Below, piece by piece: positions 36,696 to 46,702 of a stretch of 64,000 bases of DNA. The stretch spans positions 9,127 to 73,126 of the forward strand of contig CAZNNH010000011.1 of the NCBI GenBank assembly GCA_964574335.1. Direction: 5' to 3'. The DNA is from CAZNNH01 sp964574335 (GTDB lineage: Bacteria > Acidobacteriota > Vicinamibacteria > Fen-336). The notes under the pieces were generated by a model. It was not told where the DNA came from. It saw only the letters and a program-made list of their open reading frames with translations, and made no database searches. Numbering within the stretch: the stretch's first letter is position 1; every line of letters begins with the position of its first letter. The position numbers and the translations under genes were made by a program.

Positions 36696-36716
36696 AGGAC
36701 ACACCTAAACAAACAC

Positions 36717-36745
36717 TTCACCTGTTGGCCCCCAAGTGATAAACT
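36717..36745 (+). promoter_or_regulatory. Sigma70-type promoter of the TPR gene
   Basis: TTCACC (36717-36722), 17-nt spacer, TAAACT (36740-36745). Predicted start about 36752, 2 nt before the ATG at 36754: a leaderless candidate, although AGGGG also lies just upstream of the ATG. Confidence 0.55.
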
Positions 36746-36753
36746 AGGGGATC

Positions 36754-37854
36754 ATGGTCAAGCCCGCGGTCTATCGCCTGTGTCCGGTCTGCGAGACCCG
36801 CAACAAGGCGACGTGGGAGTACTGCGTCAAGTGCGGGGAGGCGCTGTCCGACGTCACCCTGGTCACCGGCGAGCCCGAGGCCCAGGCGGCCGAGGCTCCA
36901 CCGGTCCCCGAAGGGGCCAGCCCGCTGGCCACCATGCTCGTCTTCGGGCTATTGATCGGCGGCGGCGTCTACGCGGTGACCCGCCCCGCGCCCCGGCAGC
37001 TGGCCCCAGCCGCCTTCGCGCTACCGACCCTGCCGGTCGCCGTCCCCACCCCGCCCCCCTACGTCCCGGCCCCCGGCGAGGTCGAGCTGATCGAGGGTCT
37101 CTCCTATCTGCAGGCGGGGGACCCGGAAGCCGCGCTTCCGGCCCTGGCCCAGGCGGTGGCCGCCGCTCCCGACGACGACCGGGTCCGGTTCGCCTACGCC
37201 CAGGCCCTGTGGATGACGGGCGCTCGGGACCAGGCGATACCCGAGTACCAGGCGGCGGCCGACCTGTCGCCCATGACCCTCCGCTACCGGACCGACCTGG
37301 CCGCGGCCCTGGTCAACGTCGGCCGGGACGAGCAGGCCATCGAGGCCTATCGGGTCGGGCTGCAGCGGTTCCCCGACAGCCCGGGCATGATGCGAGCCCT
37401 GGCCGAGCTGCTGCAGCAGCGGGGCGACGTGCAGGAGGCCCTGAGCGTGATCTCGCGGGCCGCCCAGGTGGTGCCGAACAGCGCCCTGCTGAGCCAGCAA
37501 CTCGGCTACGTGGCGGAGCGGGCCGGGCAGGCGGAGGAGGCCGAGGCCGCCTACCGCAAGGCCATCGAGATCAACCCGAGGGCGGCGGTCAGCCGGGCTC
37601 GGCTGGCCGAGATGCTGTACCAGGCGGGCCGGAAGGACGAGGCGCTCGAGCTGGCCCGCGAGGGGGTCGCTGCGGATCCCACCATCCCCCTTTCGCACAA
37701 GGGCCTGGGCAGCTTGCTCGAGCGCGCCGGGCAGGTCGAGGAGGCGGTGGCCTCCTATCGTGAGTACGCTCGCCTGGCCCCGAACGCCAAGGATGCCCAG
37801 CAGGTGGCGGCCCGGGCCGAGGCCCTGGAGCGACGTGCCCAGGGGAGCTCCTGA
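36754..37854 (+). CDS. Zinc-ribbon, membrane-anchored TPR protein
   Basis: A 366-aa protein with three parts. Residues 10-30 form a zinc ribbon (CPVCETRN ... CVKCGEAL). A TM follows at ~60-77 (ATMLVFGLLIGGGVYAV). After a Pro-rich linker (~95-115), about seven TPR units fill the rest (e.g. AIPEYQAAADLSPMTLRYR, AEAAYRKAIEINPRAAVSR). The ribbon should be cytoplasmic and the TPRs periplasmic. It could be a scaffold. No specific function is recognised. It is followed by a small secreted coiled-coil gene 7 nt later. Confidence 0.82.
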   Translation: MVKPAVYRLCPVCETRNKATWEYCVKCGEALSDVTLVTGEPEAQAAEAPPVPEGASPLATMLVFGLLIGGGVYAVTRPAPRQLAPAAFALPTLPVAVPTPPPYVPAPGEVELIEGLSYLQAGDPEAALPALAQAVAAAPDDDRVRFAYAQALWMTGARDQAIPEYQAAADLSPMTLRYRTDLAAALVNVGRDEQAIEAYRVGLQRFPDSPGMMRALAELLQQRGDVQEALSVISRAAQVVPNSALLSQQLGYVAERAGQAEEAEAAYRKAIEINPRAAVSRARLAEMLYQAGRKDEALELAREGVAADPTIPLSHKGLGSLLERAGQVEEAVASYREYARLAPNAKDAQQVAARAEALERRAQGSS

Positions 37855-37861
37855 GGTGGCG

Positions 37862-38401
37862 ATGGCACGGGCGGCCCGGACCCTCGCGCTGACGCTGGTC
37901 GCGGCGGTGGCGTGGCCGCTTCTGCCGGCGGCTGGCCAGAGCCTGGCGGAGATCGCCGCCAAGGAGAAGAAGCGGCGCGCGGGCCACGCTCAGGCCAAGA
38001 CGTACTCGAACAGCGACCTGGAGAAGGTAAAGGATGCGCCGTCGCCGCCTCCCAAAGAGGGAGAGGAGGCGGAGCCCGAGCCCTCGACCGCCACCACCGG
38101 CAGCTCGGAGGAAGCCACCTGGCGGGCTCGGGCCCAGCGCGCTCGGGAGGCCGTTCAGCAGGCCGAGGGCCGGATCGACGATCTCCAGAAGGAGCTCGAG
38201 ACGCTCAACGCGGACATGCAGCCGAACCCCGCCGACATCCTCGACCCCTCGCGGCTCCAGAAGCGCGAGGCCGCCAAGGCCGAGCTGCGTCAGAAGCTCG
38301 AGGATGCCCAGAAGGCGCTCGAGCGGGCCAAGCAGGCGGTGGCCGACCTCGAGGAGGAGGCCCGTCGTCAGCGTGTCCCCCCGGGTTGGCTGCGGGAGTA
38401 A
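37862..38401 (+). CDS. Secreted coiled-coil protein with PGWLR C-terminus
   Basis: A 179-aa protein with a signal peptide (ARTLALTLVAAVAWPLLPAAGQS) then SLAEIAAKEKKRR...KTYSNSDLEKV, a segment I associate with Acidobacteriota proteins. A Pro/Glu-rich linker precedes a long coiled coil (~100-170: AREAVQQAEGRIDDLQKEL, AELRQKLEDAQKALERAKQ), and the end is RVPPGWLRE. The gene at 47829-48293 has the same plan and the same PGWLR tail. GAGGTG before ATG 37862 serves as RBS. Function unknown; periplasmic by inference. Confidence 0.78.
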   Translation: MARAARTLALTLVAAVAWPLLPAAGQSLAEIAAKEKKRRAGHAQAKTYSNSDLEKVKDAPSPPPKEGEEAEPEPSTATTGSSEEATWRARAQRAREAVQQAEGRIDDLQKELETLNADMQPNPADILDPSRLQKREAAKAELRQKLEDAQKALERAKQAVADLEEEARRQRVPPGWLRE

Positions 38402-38431
38402 CCCTGCTGCCGCGCCCCAGCGACCGGGCCG

Positions 38432-39816
<1,385 letters not shown>

Positions 39817-39820
<4 letters not shown>

Positions 39821-40911
39821 AGCTCCTGCACATCGCGCCGTTCCTGGAGCCGGCTTCCCGGTATGGGGGCATGGCCCGGGCGGCCGCCGGCCTGTGCCAG
39901 GCGCTGGCCGAGCGCGGACACGAGGTCACCGTGGTGACGCCCCGCTACGACCGGACCTTGCCTCTGGAGGAGATCCGGGCCGGCGTGCGGGTGGTCCGGC
40001 TGCCCGGAAAGGAGCCCCTGCAGCGCTGGCTCTTTCCGATCGGCCTCAGGCTCGGCCACTTCCTCGGGACCCCGCGAGCCCAGGCCGACGTGGTTCATCT
40101 CCACGGCCATCGGCACGGGCTGGCGGTGACCGCCGCCCGTACCCTCGGCCCCCGTCCCTGGTTGCTGCAGCCGCACGGTACCTTTCCCACCCATGACCGC
40201 CTGCCGAGGCTCAAGCGTCTCCTCGATCGCACCGTCGGGGATCGGGTGGTGGCGGGCGCCCGGTTGCTGGTGGCCGTGAGCCAGGCGGAGGCGGGTGACC
40301 TCCCGGGCCGGGTGCGGGTGGTGCCCAACGGCGTCGCGCCGCCCGGTGTCGTCACCTCGCACCCCCCGCCCCGTGGGCCAGAGCTGCTCTTCGTGGGCAA
40401 CGACAGCCTCCAGAAACGTGGCCGGCTCCTGTCGGGGCTACTGGGCGCCCTGCCCAACGTCTCGCTCTTCCTGGTCGGGCGTTTCGGGCCGGCCTTCACG
40501 CGCCGCTTCCGGCGTTTCGGTGGCCGAGCTCGCTTCCTTGGAGCGCTCTCCGGCGACGACCTGGCCGATGCCTACGCCGCGGCGGCCCTGCTGGTGCATC
40601 CCGCCGTCGACGAGGCCTTCGGCCTGACCGCCTTCGAGGCGGCGTTGTGCGGGACGCCGGCGGTGGTGGCCGGCGGCCACGGCTGTGGCGAGTGGTTCTC
40701 CCGCGCCGGCGGCTGCGTGATCGCCCCCGACCACCTGCCGAGCCTGGTCGACGCGGTGCGGGCGCGCCTCGAAGAGCCGGGGTTGGGACGCGACGAGGCC
40801 CGTCGGGTGGCCGCGTTCGCGAGCCGGGAGCTCTCCTGGGCCCGGGCCGCCGCCGCGATGGAGGCGGTCTACGAGGAGGCGGCGGCGATCGTGGCGCGGG
40901 GGGCGGCGTGA
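39817..40911 (+). CDS. GT4 family glycosyltransferase
   Basis: A 364-aa GT-B enzyme. The N-terminal acceptor domain starts KLLHIAPFLEPASRYGGMARAAAGL; ADVVHLHGHRHG and VVPNGVAPP (hinge) follow. The C-terminal donor domain has LLFVGNDSLQKRG, and the EX7E-type motif DEAFGLTAFEAALCGTPAVV. TTG at 39817 overlaps the regulator stop and gives the natural N-terminus; the upstream open frame is a shadow. Its own stop overlaps the next gene (GTGA). Probable role in exopolysaccharide or glycoprotein glycan assembly. Confidence 0.88.
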
Positions 40912-42551
40912 GCGGAGGTCCGTGGCTACCAAGCTGGCGCCGGCCGTTGCTGGCGGCCACGCTCGGCTTGGTGGTGTACCTGCCGTCGCTGGCCGGCGGC
41001 TTCCTCTACGACGATCTCTACCTCATCGTCCACAACCGCGCCCTGCGCCAGCTCGGCGATCTGGGCACCGTGCTGGGTGCCGACCCGTCCCGCCCGCTGC
41101 TGAGCCTGAGCTTCGCCCTCAACTACGCCCTCGGTGGCCTGGCCGCCTGGCACTACCACCTGGTCAACGTGCTGATCCATGCCGGCAACGCCGCCCTGCT
41201 GGCGGCGCTCTTCGCCTGGATGGCGGCGCGGGCGAGCAAGCCGCCGGCGGCAGCGACGGTAGCGGCCAGCCTCTTCGCCGTCACCCCGATGGCGGCCGAG
41301 ACCGTGGCCTACGTGGCGAGCCGGTCGACCCTGCTGTCCACCTTCTTCGTCCTTGCCAGCCTCAACCTGGCGGTCCGCTCCCCGGAGGGGGGCGTGCGGC
41401 GACGGGTGGCGCTGGCCCTGGTCTTCTTCCTGCTGGCGCTGGCCACCAAGGAAGAGGCGATCGCGCTGCCCCTGCTGCTGCTGCTGCTCGACTTCTTCTT
41501 CATCGCCCGCGGGCGCTGGCGCGAGACGGTGGGTCGCTTCCGGCTCCATCTCCTCTTCCTGGCGGTGCCGGTCGTCGCCCTGGTGGCCCGGCGCTCCGTG
41601 ACCGGGGCCTGGCTGCCCCCGCCGGCTCTCGACCGCGCCACCTACCTGGCCACCCAGGTGTCGGCGTTCCCGGGCTACTTGGTGCGGGCCCTGCTCCCCT
41701 TCGACCCGGCCCTGTACCGGGGCGTGGCTCCCGTCGGTCGGCCGCCCGACGTGGCCAGCCAGCTCCTCTGGCTGCTGGCCCTCGCCCTGGTGGTGGGGGC
41801 CGTTGGCCTGGCTCGGCGGCTTCCGGTATGGTCGTTCGCGGTGCTGTTCCTGCTGGCGGGGCTGCTGCCCTCGTCCTCGGTCCAGCCCCTCAAGGAGATG
41901 GTGGTCGACCACCGGGCCTATCTGGGCGCCGCCGGCGTCTGCTTCGCCCTCGGCGGGCTGATCTGGCGACTGGGCGGTCGCCGGCTGGCGCTGGTGGTGG
42001 TGGTGGTGCTGGCCGCCGGGGCGCTCCGGTACCAGTGGGTGCTGGCCGATCCGGTCCGGGCCTGGGAGGACGCCGTGGCCCGGGCGCCCCGCTCCGCGGA
42101 GGCGTACCGGGCGCTGGCCGAGGCCTATGCCCAGAGGGGAGACCCACGGGCCGAGGCCACGCTCCAGCGGGCGGTACAGGTCGACGGGAAGGACGCCCGG
42201 TCCTGGGCCAATCTGGCCATCTACCTCGCCGAGCGCGGCCGTCTCCCCGAGGCGGTCCAGAAGATGCGCGTGGCCGCCGAGCTGGCCCCGCAAGATGCCC
42301 ACATCCAGGACAACCTCGGCATGATGCTGCTCACGCTCGGGGACGAGCGGGGCGCCGTCCGCCAGCTCGAGGCGGCGGTGAAGGGCCAGCCGCCGCTGGC
42401 CCAGCCCCGGATCAACCTGGCCCGGATCCTGCTACGTCGTGGCCAACGGGACCGGGCCCGGATGCTGATCGAGGAGGCGGAAAGGCTCGAGGTGGACCCG
42501 GCCGAAGCCGAGGCGGTGATGGAGCTGTGGAGGCAGCTCGCCGCTCCGTGA
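40908..42551 (+). CDS. TMTC-like polytopic membrane protein with C-terminal TPRs
   Basis: A 547-aa protein. TM1 is followed by SLAGGFLYDDLYLIVHNRALR, the acidic first-loop motif of TMTC-type GT-C mannosyltransferases. There are about 10 TM segments to residue ~380 (MAAETVAYVASRSTLLSTFFVLASL, TKEEAIALPLLLLL, MVVDHRAYLGAAG are family-like), then about four TPRs (~390-545). Eukaryotic TMTCs are O-mannosyltransferases; bacterial relatives are mostly uncharacterised. GTG at 40908 overlaps the GT4 stop. Lies between two glycosyltransferases. Confidence 0.83.
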   Translation: MSGGPWLPSWRRPLLAATLGLVVYLPSLAGGFLYDDLYLIVHNRALRQLGDLGTVLGADPSRPLLSLSFALNYALGGLAAWHYHLVNVLIHAGNAALLAALFAWMAARASKPPAAATVAASLFAVTPMAAETVAYVASRSTLLSTFFVLASLNLAVRSPEGGVRRRVALALVFFLLALATKEEAIALPLLLLLLDFFFIARGRWRETVGRFRLHLLFLAVPVVALVARRSVTGAWLPPPALDRATYLATQVSAFPGYLVRALLPFDPALYRGVAPVGRPPDVASQLLWLLALALVVGAVGLARRLPVWSFAVLFLLAGLLPSSSVQPLKEMVVDHRAYLGAAGVCFALGGLIWRLGGRRLALVVVVVLAAGALRYQWVLADPVRAWEDAVARAPRSAEAYRALAEAYAQRGDPRAEATLQRAVQVDGKDARSWANLAIYLAERGRLPEAVQKMRVAAELAPQDAHIQDNLGMMLLTLGDERGAVRQLEAAVKGQPPLAQPRINLARILLRRGQRDRARMLIEEAERLEVDPAEAEAVMELWRQLAAP

Positions 42552-43573
42552 GCCCGGTCGAGGCGGCGGCGATCGTCGTCAACCACAACGGGCTCGGCTA
42601 CGTCGAAGAGGCGGTGGAGAGCCTGGTGGAGCAGGACCTCCCGGGCCTCGAGGTGCTGCTCGTCGACAACGGCTCGGCCGACGGCTCGGCCGACCTGGTG
42701 GAGGGTCGCTTCCGGGATCGGGTGCGGGTCCTGCGAGCGGGCCGCAACCTGGGCTTCGGCGCCGGCAACAACCTCGGGATCCGGGAGAGCGGTGGGCGAT
42801 ACGTGATCGTGCTCAACAGCGACGCGGTCGCGGCGCCCGGGTTTGCCCGCGAGCTGGTGGCGGCAGCCGAGTCTTCCGCCGACGTGGGCATGGTGGCCGC
42901 CAAGGTCCTGGAGCACTCGCGGCGGGACGTGATCGACACCGTCGGCCACCTGATCTACCCGGACGGGCTCAACCGGGGCCGGGGCCGGCTGGAGCGTGAC
43001 TCGGGGCAGTACGACGGCTGCGCGGATCCCCTGTTTCCGAGCGGGGCGGCGGCCCTGTACCGGCGGGCCATGCTCGACGAGATCGGCGGGTTCGACGAGT
43101 CGTTCTTCCTCTACGGAGAGGACGCCGACCTCGGCCTGCGGGGTCGCCGCGCCGGGTGGCAGTGTCGGCTGGCCCCGAGGGCGGTCGCCTATCACCGCTA
43201 CTCGCGCACCGCCGGCGCCTACTCCAGCCTGAAGGCCTTCCACGTGGAGCGAAACCGGGTCTGGGTCCTGCTCCGGCACTTCCCGCTGGGAGCGGTGCTG
43301 CTGAGCCCCGTCTACACCGGCGCCCGGCTGGCGGTGCAGGCGTTCGCCGGCGCGGCGGGCCGGGGGGCCGCTGGGCGTCTGGCTGCGGAGCGTTCCATGC
43401 TCCACCTGATCGGGATCGTGGCGCACGCCTACGTCGCCGCCCTGGCGGGGGTCCCACGAGTGCTACGGGACCGCCGCCGCGGCCGTCATCTGAGGCGGCT
43501 CGACGGCCGCACCTTCGGCGGTCTGTTGCGAGCTCACCGCCTGTCGCTGCGCGAGGTGGCCCTCAAGGACTGA
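42548..43573 (+). CDS. GT2 family glycosyltransferase (rhamnosyl/WbbL-like)
   Basis: A 341-aa GT-A enzyme. AAIVVNHNGLGYVEEAV and VLLVDNGSADGSADLV start the donor site; FGAGNNLGIRESGG and VLNSDAVAAPG carry the metal site. GAAALYRRAMLDEIGGFDESFFLYGEDADLGLRGRRAGW is the strong WbbL-type acceptor/catalytic block. The C-terminal 90 residues contain hydrophobic helices. GTG at 42548 overlaps the TMTC-like stop (GTGA). Its 3' end overlaps the convergent nucleotidyltransferase by 11 nt. Last gene of the regulator-led glycan operon. Confidence 0.9.
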   Translation: MSPVEAAAIVVNHNGLGYVEEAVESLVEQDLPGLEVLLVDNGSADGSADLVEGRFRDRVRVLRAGRNLGFGAGNNLGIRESGGRYVIVLNSDAVAAPGFARELVAAAESSADVGMVAAKVLEHSRRDVIDTVGHLIYPDGLNRGRGRLERDSGQYDGCADPLFPSGAAALYRRAMLDEIGGFDESFFLYGEDADLGLRGRRAGWQCRLAPRAVAYHRYSRTAGAYSSLKAFHVERNRVWVLLRHFPLGAVLLSPVYTGARLAVQAFAGAAGRGAAGRLAAERSMLHLIGIVAHAYVAALAGVPRVLRDRRRGRHLRRLDGRTFGGLLRAHRLSLREVALKD

Positions 43574-44201
43574 CGGCCGCTCGGCTCCGCCAGCCGTCCG
43601 GCAGTGGGCTTCCAGTGTGACGCAGGTAGTCTTCCGGCGTGTCGATTCCGGTCACGCAGCCGGCGTCGCCGGCCACGTGGATGACCCAGTCGGGGTGCTC
43701 CATCAGCACCGCGCGGGCTCCGCGATCGGGAGGGACCGCGCGAAGGGCCGGCCAGGTACAGGCGGCGAAGCCGACCGGGTGGCCTCGGCGCCCCTGGCAG
43801 CTCGGGACCGCGACCCGGGCCCCCTCGCCGAGGGCGGCAACCACCGCGTCGACCGTCTCGGGCGCCAGCAGCGGGTGATCGACGAGGTGGAAGAGCACGG
43901 CGTCGGCGCCACGGCCCGCGGCTTCCTCGAGCCCACGCAGGACCGAGCTGAGCATCCCCAGTCGGTAGTCGCGGTTCAGCACCAGATCGAGCGGCGCGGA
44001 GGGCGGGAGCCCCGCCGCCACCCGCTCGGCGTCGTGCCCGACGACCGCGAAGAGCGACGCCACACCGGGACGCGAAAACGTCTCCGCCAGGCGGGTGAGA
44101 AAGGTCCCCTGCCCGAGGGGAAGCAGGGCCTTGTTGCCCCCCATCCGCCGCCCCTCGCCCGCGGCGAGGATCACGGCGACCACCTTCGCCGCCCCACCCA
44201 T
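43563..44201 (-). CDS. MobA/MocA-like nucleotidyltransferase
   Basis: A 212-aa NTP-transferase. N-terminal nucleotide-binding motif VAVILAAGEGRRMGGNKALLPL is diagnostic of the MobA-like group. LFHLVDHPLLAPETVDAVV and CQGRRGHPVGFA are typical of MocA (molybdopterin cytidylyltransferase) rather than MobA. GIDTPEDY near the C-terminus is also family-typical. ATG at 44201. No molybdoenzyme gene is nearby, so the role in cofactor maturation is inferred from family only. Stands alone, convergent with the GT2. Confidence 0.83.
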   Translation of the reverse strand: MGGAAKVVAVILAAGEGRRMGGNKALLPLGQGTFLTRLAETFSRPGVASLFAVVGHDAERVAAGLPPSAPLDLVLNRDYRLGMLSSVLRGLEEAAGRGADAVLFHLVDHPLLAPETVDAVVAALGEGARVAVPSCQGRRGHPVGFAACTWPALRAVPPDRGARAVLMEHPDWVIHVAGDAGCVTGIDTPEDYLRHTGSPLPDGWRSRAAVSP

Positions 44202-44242
44202 TCGCAGTTTGACTCCCCTCAGAAGGCAAACTTATCATGAGA

Positions 44243-44358
44243 GGGGTCAGGTCTAGACTCTTGACTTTGCCTGCGGGAGCTTCAGAGTCAAGAAGTCTAG
44301 ACCTGACCCCGTCGACCCAGAACGTCTGCCGGCAAGTCAAAAGTCTAGACCTGACCCC
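44243..44358. repeat. REP/MITE-like palindromic element (GGGGTCAGGTCTAGAC family)
   Basis: Three copies of a ~24-28 nt unit. Copy 1 (44243-44271) reads GGGGTCAGGTCTAGACTCTT... ; copies 2 (44287-44310) and 3 (44331-44358) are its near-exact reverse complement (...AGTCTAGACCTGACCCC). Copies 1 and 3 form terminal inverted repeats of a 116-bp element. It ends one base before the RBS of the next gene. CTAG-containing palindromes like this resemble REP sequences mobilised by RAYT transposases. Confidence 0.8.
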
Positions 44359-44369
44359 AAGGAGGCAGC

Positions 44370-45677
44370 TTGACCACGCGCGTCATCATCATGGGAGCCG
44401 CCGGTCGCGACTTCCACAACTTCAACACCGTGTTTCGCGACGATGCCGGGAGCGAGGTCGTCGCCTTCACCGCCACCCAGATCCCCAACATCGACGGGCG
44501 GCGCTACCCCCCTGAGCTGGCCGGGCCACGCTACCCGCGCGGCGTCCCGATCCACGCCGAGTCGGAGCTCGATCGGCTGGTGCGCGAGCAGGGCGTCAAC
44601 CAGGTGATCTTCTCCTACAGCGACGTCTCGCACGAGACGGTGATGCACAAGGCCTCCCAGGTGCTGGCCGCCGGGGCGGACTTCCGCCTGATCGGCCCAG
44701 CCGCGAGCATGATCGAGTCCAAGGTGCCGGTGGTCTCCGTCTGCGCCGTGCGCACCGGCTGCGGCAAGAGCCAGACCACCCGTCGCGTCATCGAGGTCCT
44801 GAGGGGGCGGGGCCGCCGGGTGGTGGCGATCCGCCACCCGATGCCCTATGGCGACCTGGTCAAGCAGCGGGTCCAGCGTTTCGCCCGCCTCGAGGACCTG
44901 GACCAGCACCAGTGCACGATCGAGGAGCGGGAGGAGTACGAGCCCCACATCGCCGCGGGGGGGGTGATCTACGCTGGCGTGGACTACGGCGCGATCCTGG
45001 CCGAGGCCGAGAAGGAAGCCGACGTCATCGTCTGGGACGGCGGCAACAACGACCTCCCCTTCTACAAGGCCGGGCTCGAGATCGTGGTGGTCGACCCCCA
45101 CCGCCCCGGCCACGAGCGCTCCTATCACCCGGGCGAGGCCAACCTGCGTCGCGCCCACGTGGTGGTGATCAACAAGATCGACACCGCGGACGCCGAGGGG
45201 ATCCTCGCCGTCCGGCGCTCGATCCGCGAGCTCAACCCGACCGCCAAGGTGGTGGACGCGGCCTCGCCGCTGTTCGTCGACACCCCCGAGCAGATCCGTG
45301 GCAAGCGGATCCTGGCGGTCGAGGACGGCCCCACCCTCACCCACGGCGAGATGAAGTACGGGGCCGGCGTGCTGGCGGCGATGAAGCACGGCGCGAGCGA
45401 GATCGTGGACCCTCGCCCCTACACGGTGGGGACCCTCACCGACACCTTCGCCGCCTACCCCGGGATCGGCACGCTCTTGCCGGCCATGGGCTACGGCGAG
45501 CAGCAGATGCGTGACCTCGAGGCCACGATCAGCCGTACGCCGGCGGACGTGGTGCTGATCGCCACGCCCATCGACCTGCGGCGGGTGATCAAGATCGACA
45601 AGCCGGCCCTGCGGGTACGCTACGAGCTGCAGGAGATCGGAAAGCCCGACCTGGCGGACGTGCTGGAGGGCTTCTAG
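44370..45677 (+). CDS. COG2403-type P-loop protein (cyclic 2,3-diphosphoglycerate synthetase-like)
   Basis: A 435-aa cytoplasmic protein. The N-terminal Rossmann-like part (VIIMGAAGRDFHNFNTVFRDD, EVVAFTATQIPNIDGRRYPPELAG) precedes a P-loop VCAVRTGCGKSQTTRRV near residue 130, VIVWDGGNNDLPFYK and VVVINKIDTAD (NKxD-like guanine-specificity motif). Archaeal relatives make cyclic 2,3-diphosphoglycerate; the bacterial role is not established. TTG start at 44370 with strong RBS AAGGAGG (44359-44365). argF follows after 2 nt, so the two are co-translated, which hints at a link to carbamoyl phosphate or arginine metabolism. Confidence 0.8.
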   Translation: MTTRVIIMGAAGRDFHNFNTVFRDDAGSEVVAFTATQIPNIDGRRYPPELAGPRYPRGVPIHAESELDRLVREQGVNQVIFSYSDVSHETVMHKASQVLAAGADFRLIGPAASMIESKVPVVSVCAVRTGCGKSQTTRRVIEVLRGRGRRVVAIRHPMPYGDLVKQRVQRFARLEDLDQHQCTIEEREEYEPHIAAGGVIYAGVDYGAILAEAEKEADVIVWDGGNNDLPFYKAGLEIVVVDPHRPGHERSYHPGEANLRRAHVVVINKIDTADAEGILAVRRSIRELNPTAKVVDAASPLFVDTPEQIRGKRILAVEDGPTLTHGEMKYGAGVLAAMKHGASEIVDPRPYTVGTLTDTFAAYPGIGTLLPAMGYGEQQMRDLEATISRTPADVVLIATPIDLRRVIKIDKPALRVRYELQEIGKPDLADVLEGF

Positions 45678-45679
45678 CC

Positions 45680-46603
45680 ATGCCCGAGCACCTGGTCTCG
45701 CTCCAGGACTACACCCCGCAGGAGCTCGAGTCGCTGTTCGAGCTCGCTGCCCGGTTGAAGGCCCGCCCCGCTGACCACGCCCGGGCGCTCCAGGGCAAGA
45801 CGCTGGCGATGGTGTTCCAGAAGGCCTCGACCCGCACCCGCGTCTCGTTCGAGGTGGGCATGTTCCAGCTCGGCGGCCAGGCCCTCTTCCTGGGCCAGGA
45901 CGACATCCAGCTTCATCGCGGGGAGACGCTGGCCGACACCGCCCGGGTCCTCTCTCGCTACTGCGACGCGATCATGGCCCGGGTCTTTTCCCACCAGGAC
46001 ATCCTGGACCTGGCTCGCTACGGCTCGGTGCCCGTGATCAACGGCCTCTCCGACCTGCTCCATCCCTGCCAGGCGCTGGCCGACTACTTCACGCTGCGCG
46101 AGCGGCGCGGGTCGATCCGGGGGCTGAAGGTGGCCTACGTGGGGGACGGGAACAACGTCTGCCACGAGCTGATGCTGGGCGCCGTCAAGCTCGGCCTGGC
46201 CATCGCGGTGGCCACGCCGGAGGGGTACCGGCCGGATGCGGAGATCACCGGGCAGGCCACCGTCGAGGCCGAGCGCCTCGGCTCACCGGTCCCCTCGATC
46301 GGCGGCGACCCGATGGCCGCCGTAGCCGGGGCCGACCTCGTCTACACGGACGTGTGGGCTTCGATGGGCCAGGAGGCCGAGGCGGAGGCGCGTGCCACGG
46401 TCTTCCAGGGCTACCAGGTGACGCCGGCGATGATGGCGGCGGCCGGCCCCAAGGCCGTTTTCATGCACTGCCTCCCCGCCCACCGCGGGGAGGAGGTGGC
46501 GGCCGAGGTCATCGACGGGCCGCAGTCGGTGGTGTTCGACGAGGCGGAGAACCGTCTCCACGTCCAGAAGGCGGTGCTGCTGACGTTGCTGGGCGCCGCC
46601 TGA
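45680..46603 (+). CDS. argF: Ornithine carbamoyltransferase
   Basis: Forms citrulline from ornithine and carbamoyl phosphate; cytoplasmic, trimeric, 307 aa. The carbamoyl-phosphate motif STRTR is at 50-54; HPCQALAD, DGNNVCHELM, DVWASMG and MHCLPAHRG (ornithine-site Cys) are all present, separating it from aspartate carbamoyltransferase. ATG at 45680 is 2 nt after the COG2403 stop. No other arginine genes are in the window, so this is a split pathway. It ends at a REP hairpin shared with convergent aroB. Confidence 0.95.
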   Translation: MPEHLVSLQDYTPQELESLFELAARLKARPADHARALQGKTLAMVFQKASTRTRVSFEVGMFQLGGQALFLGQDDIQLHRGETLADTARVLSRYCDAIMARVFSHQDILDLARYGSVPVINGLSDLLHPCQALADYFTLRERRGSIRGLKVAYVGDGNNVCHELMLGAVKLGLAIAVATPEGYRPDAEITGQATVEAERLGSPVPSIGGDPMAAVAGADLVYTDVWASMGQEAEAEARATVFQGYQVTPAMMAAAGPKAVFMHCLPAHRGEEVAAEVIDGPQSVVFDEAENRLHVQKAVLLTLLGAA

Positions 46604-46637
46604 GCCGGCGGCGGCCGCAGAAGCCGCTACCGGCCTT

Positions 46638-46692
46638 GGGGGACACGATCCGGATTCGCCGGGCGGCTCGGAGCGAATCCGGTCATGTCCCC
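46638..46692. repeat. REP-type palindrome between convergent argF and aroB
   Basis: GGGGGACACGATCCGGATTC... (46638-46659) pairs imperfectly with ...GAATCCGGTCATGTCCCC (46673-46692): a 20-22 bp stem with a 13-nt loop. Same family as 50248-50312. It probably also works as a bidirectional terminator here. Confidence 0.82.
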
Positions 46693-46702
46693 TGGTATAC
46701 GC

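Noticed and set aside
42548..43573. A chain-length or flippase function for the last gene of the glycan operon
   Set aside because: The GYGED-type acceptor block and NHNG/DNGS motifs are those of GT2 transferases.
44202..44369. A complete insertion sequence
   Set aside because: The element is only 116 bp with no coding capacity and no target duplication that I could recognise.
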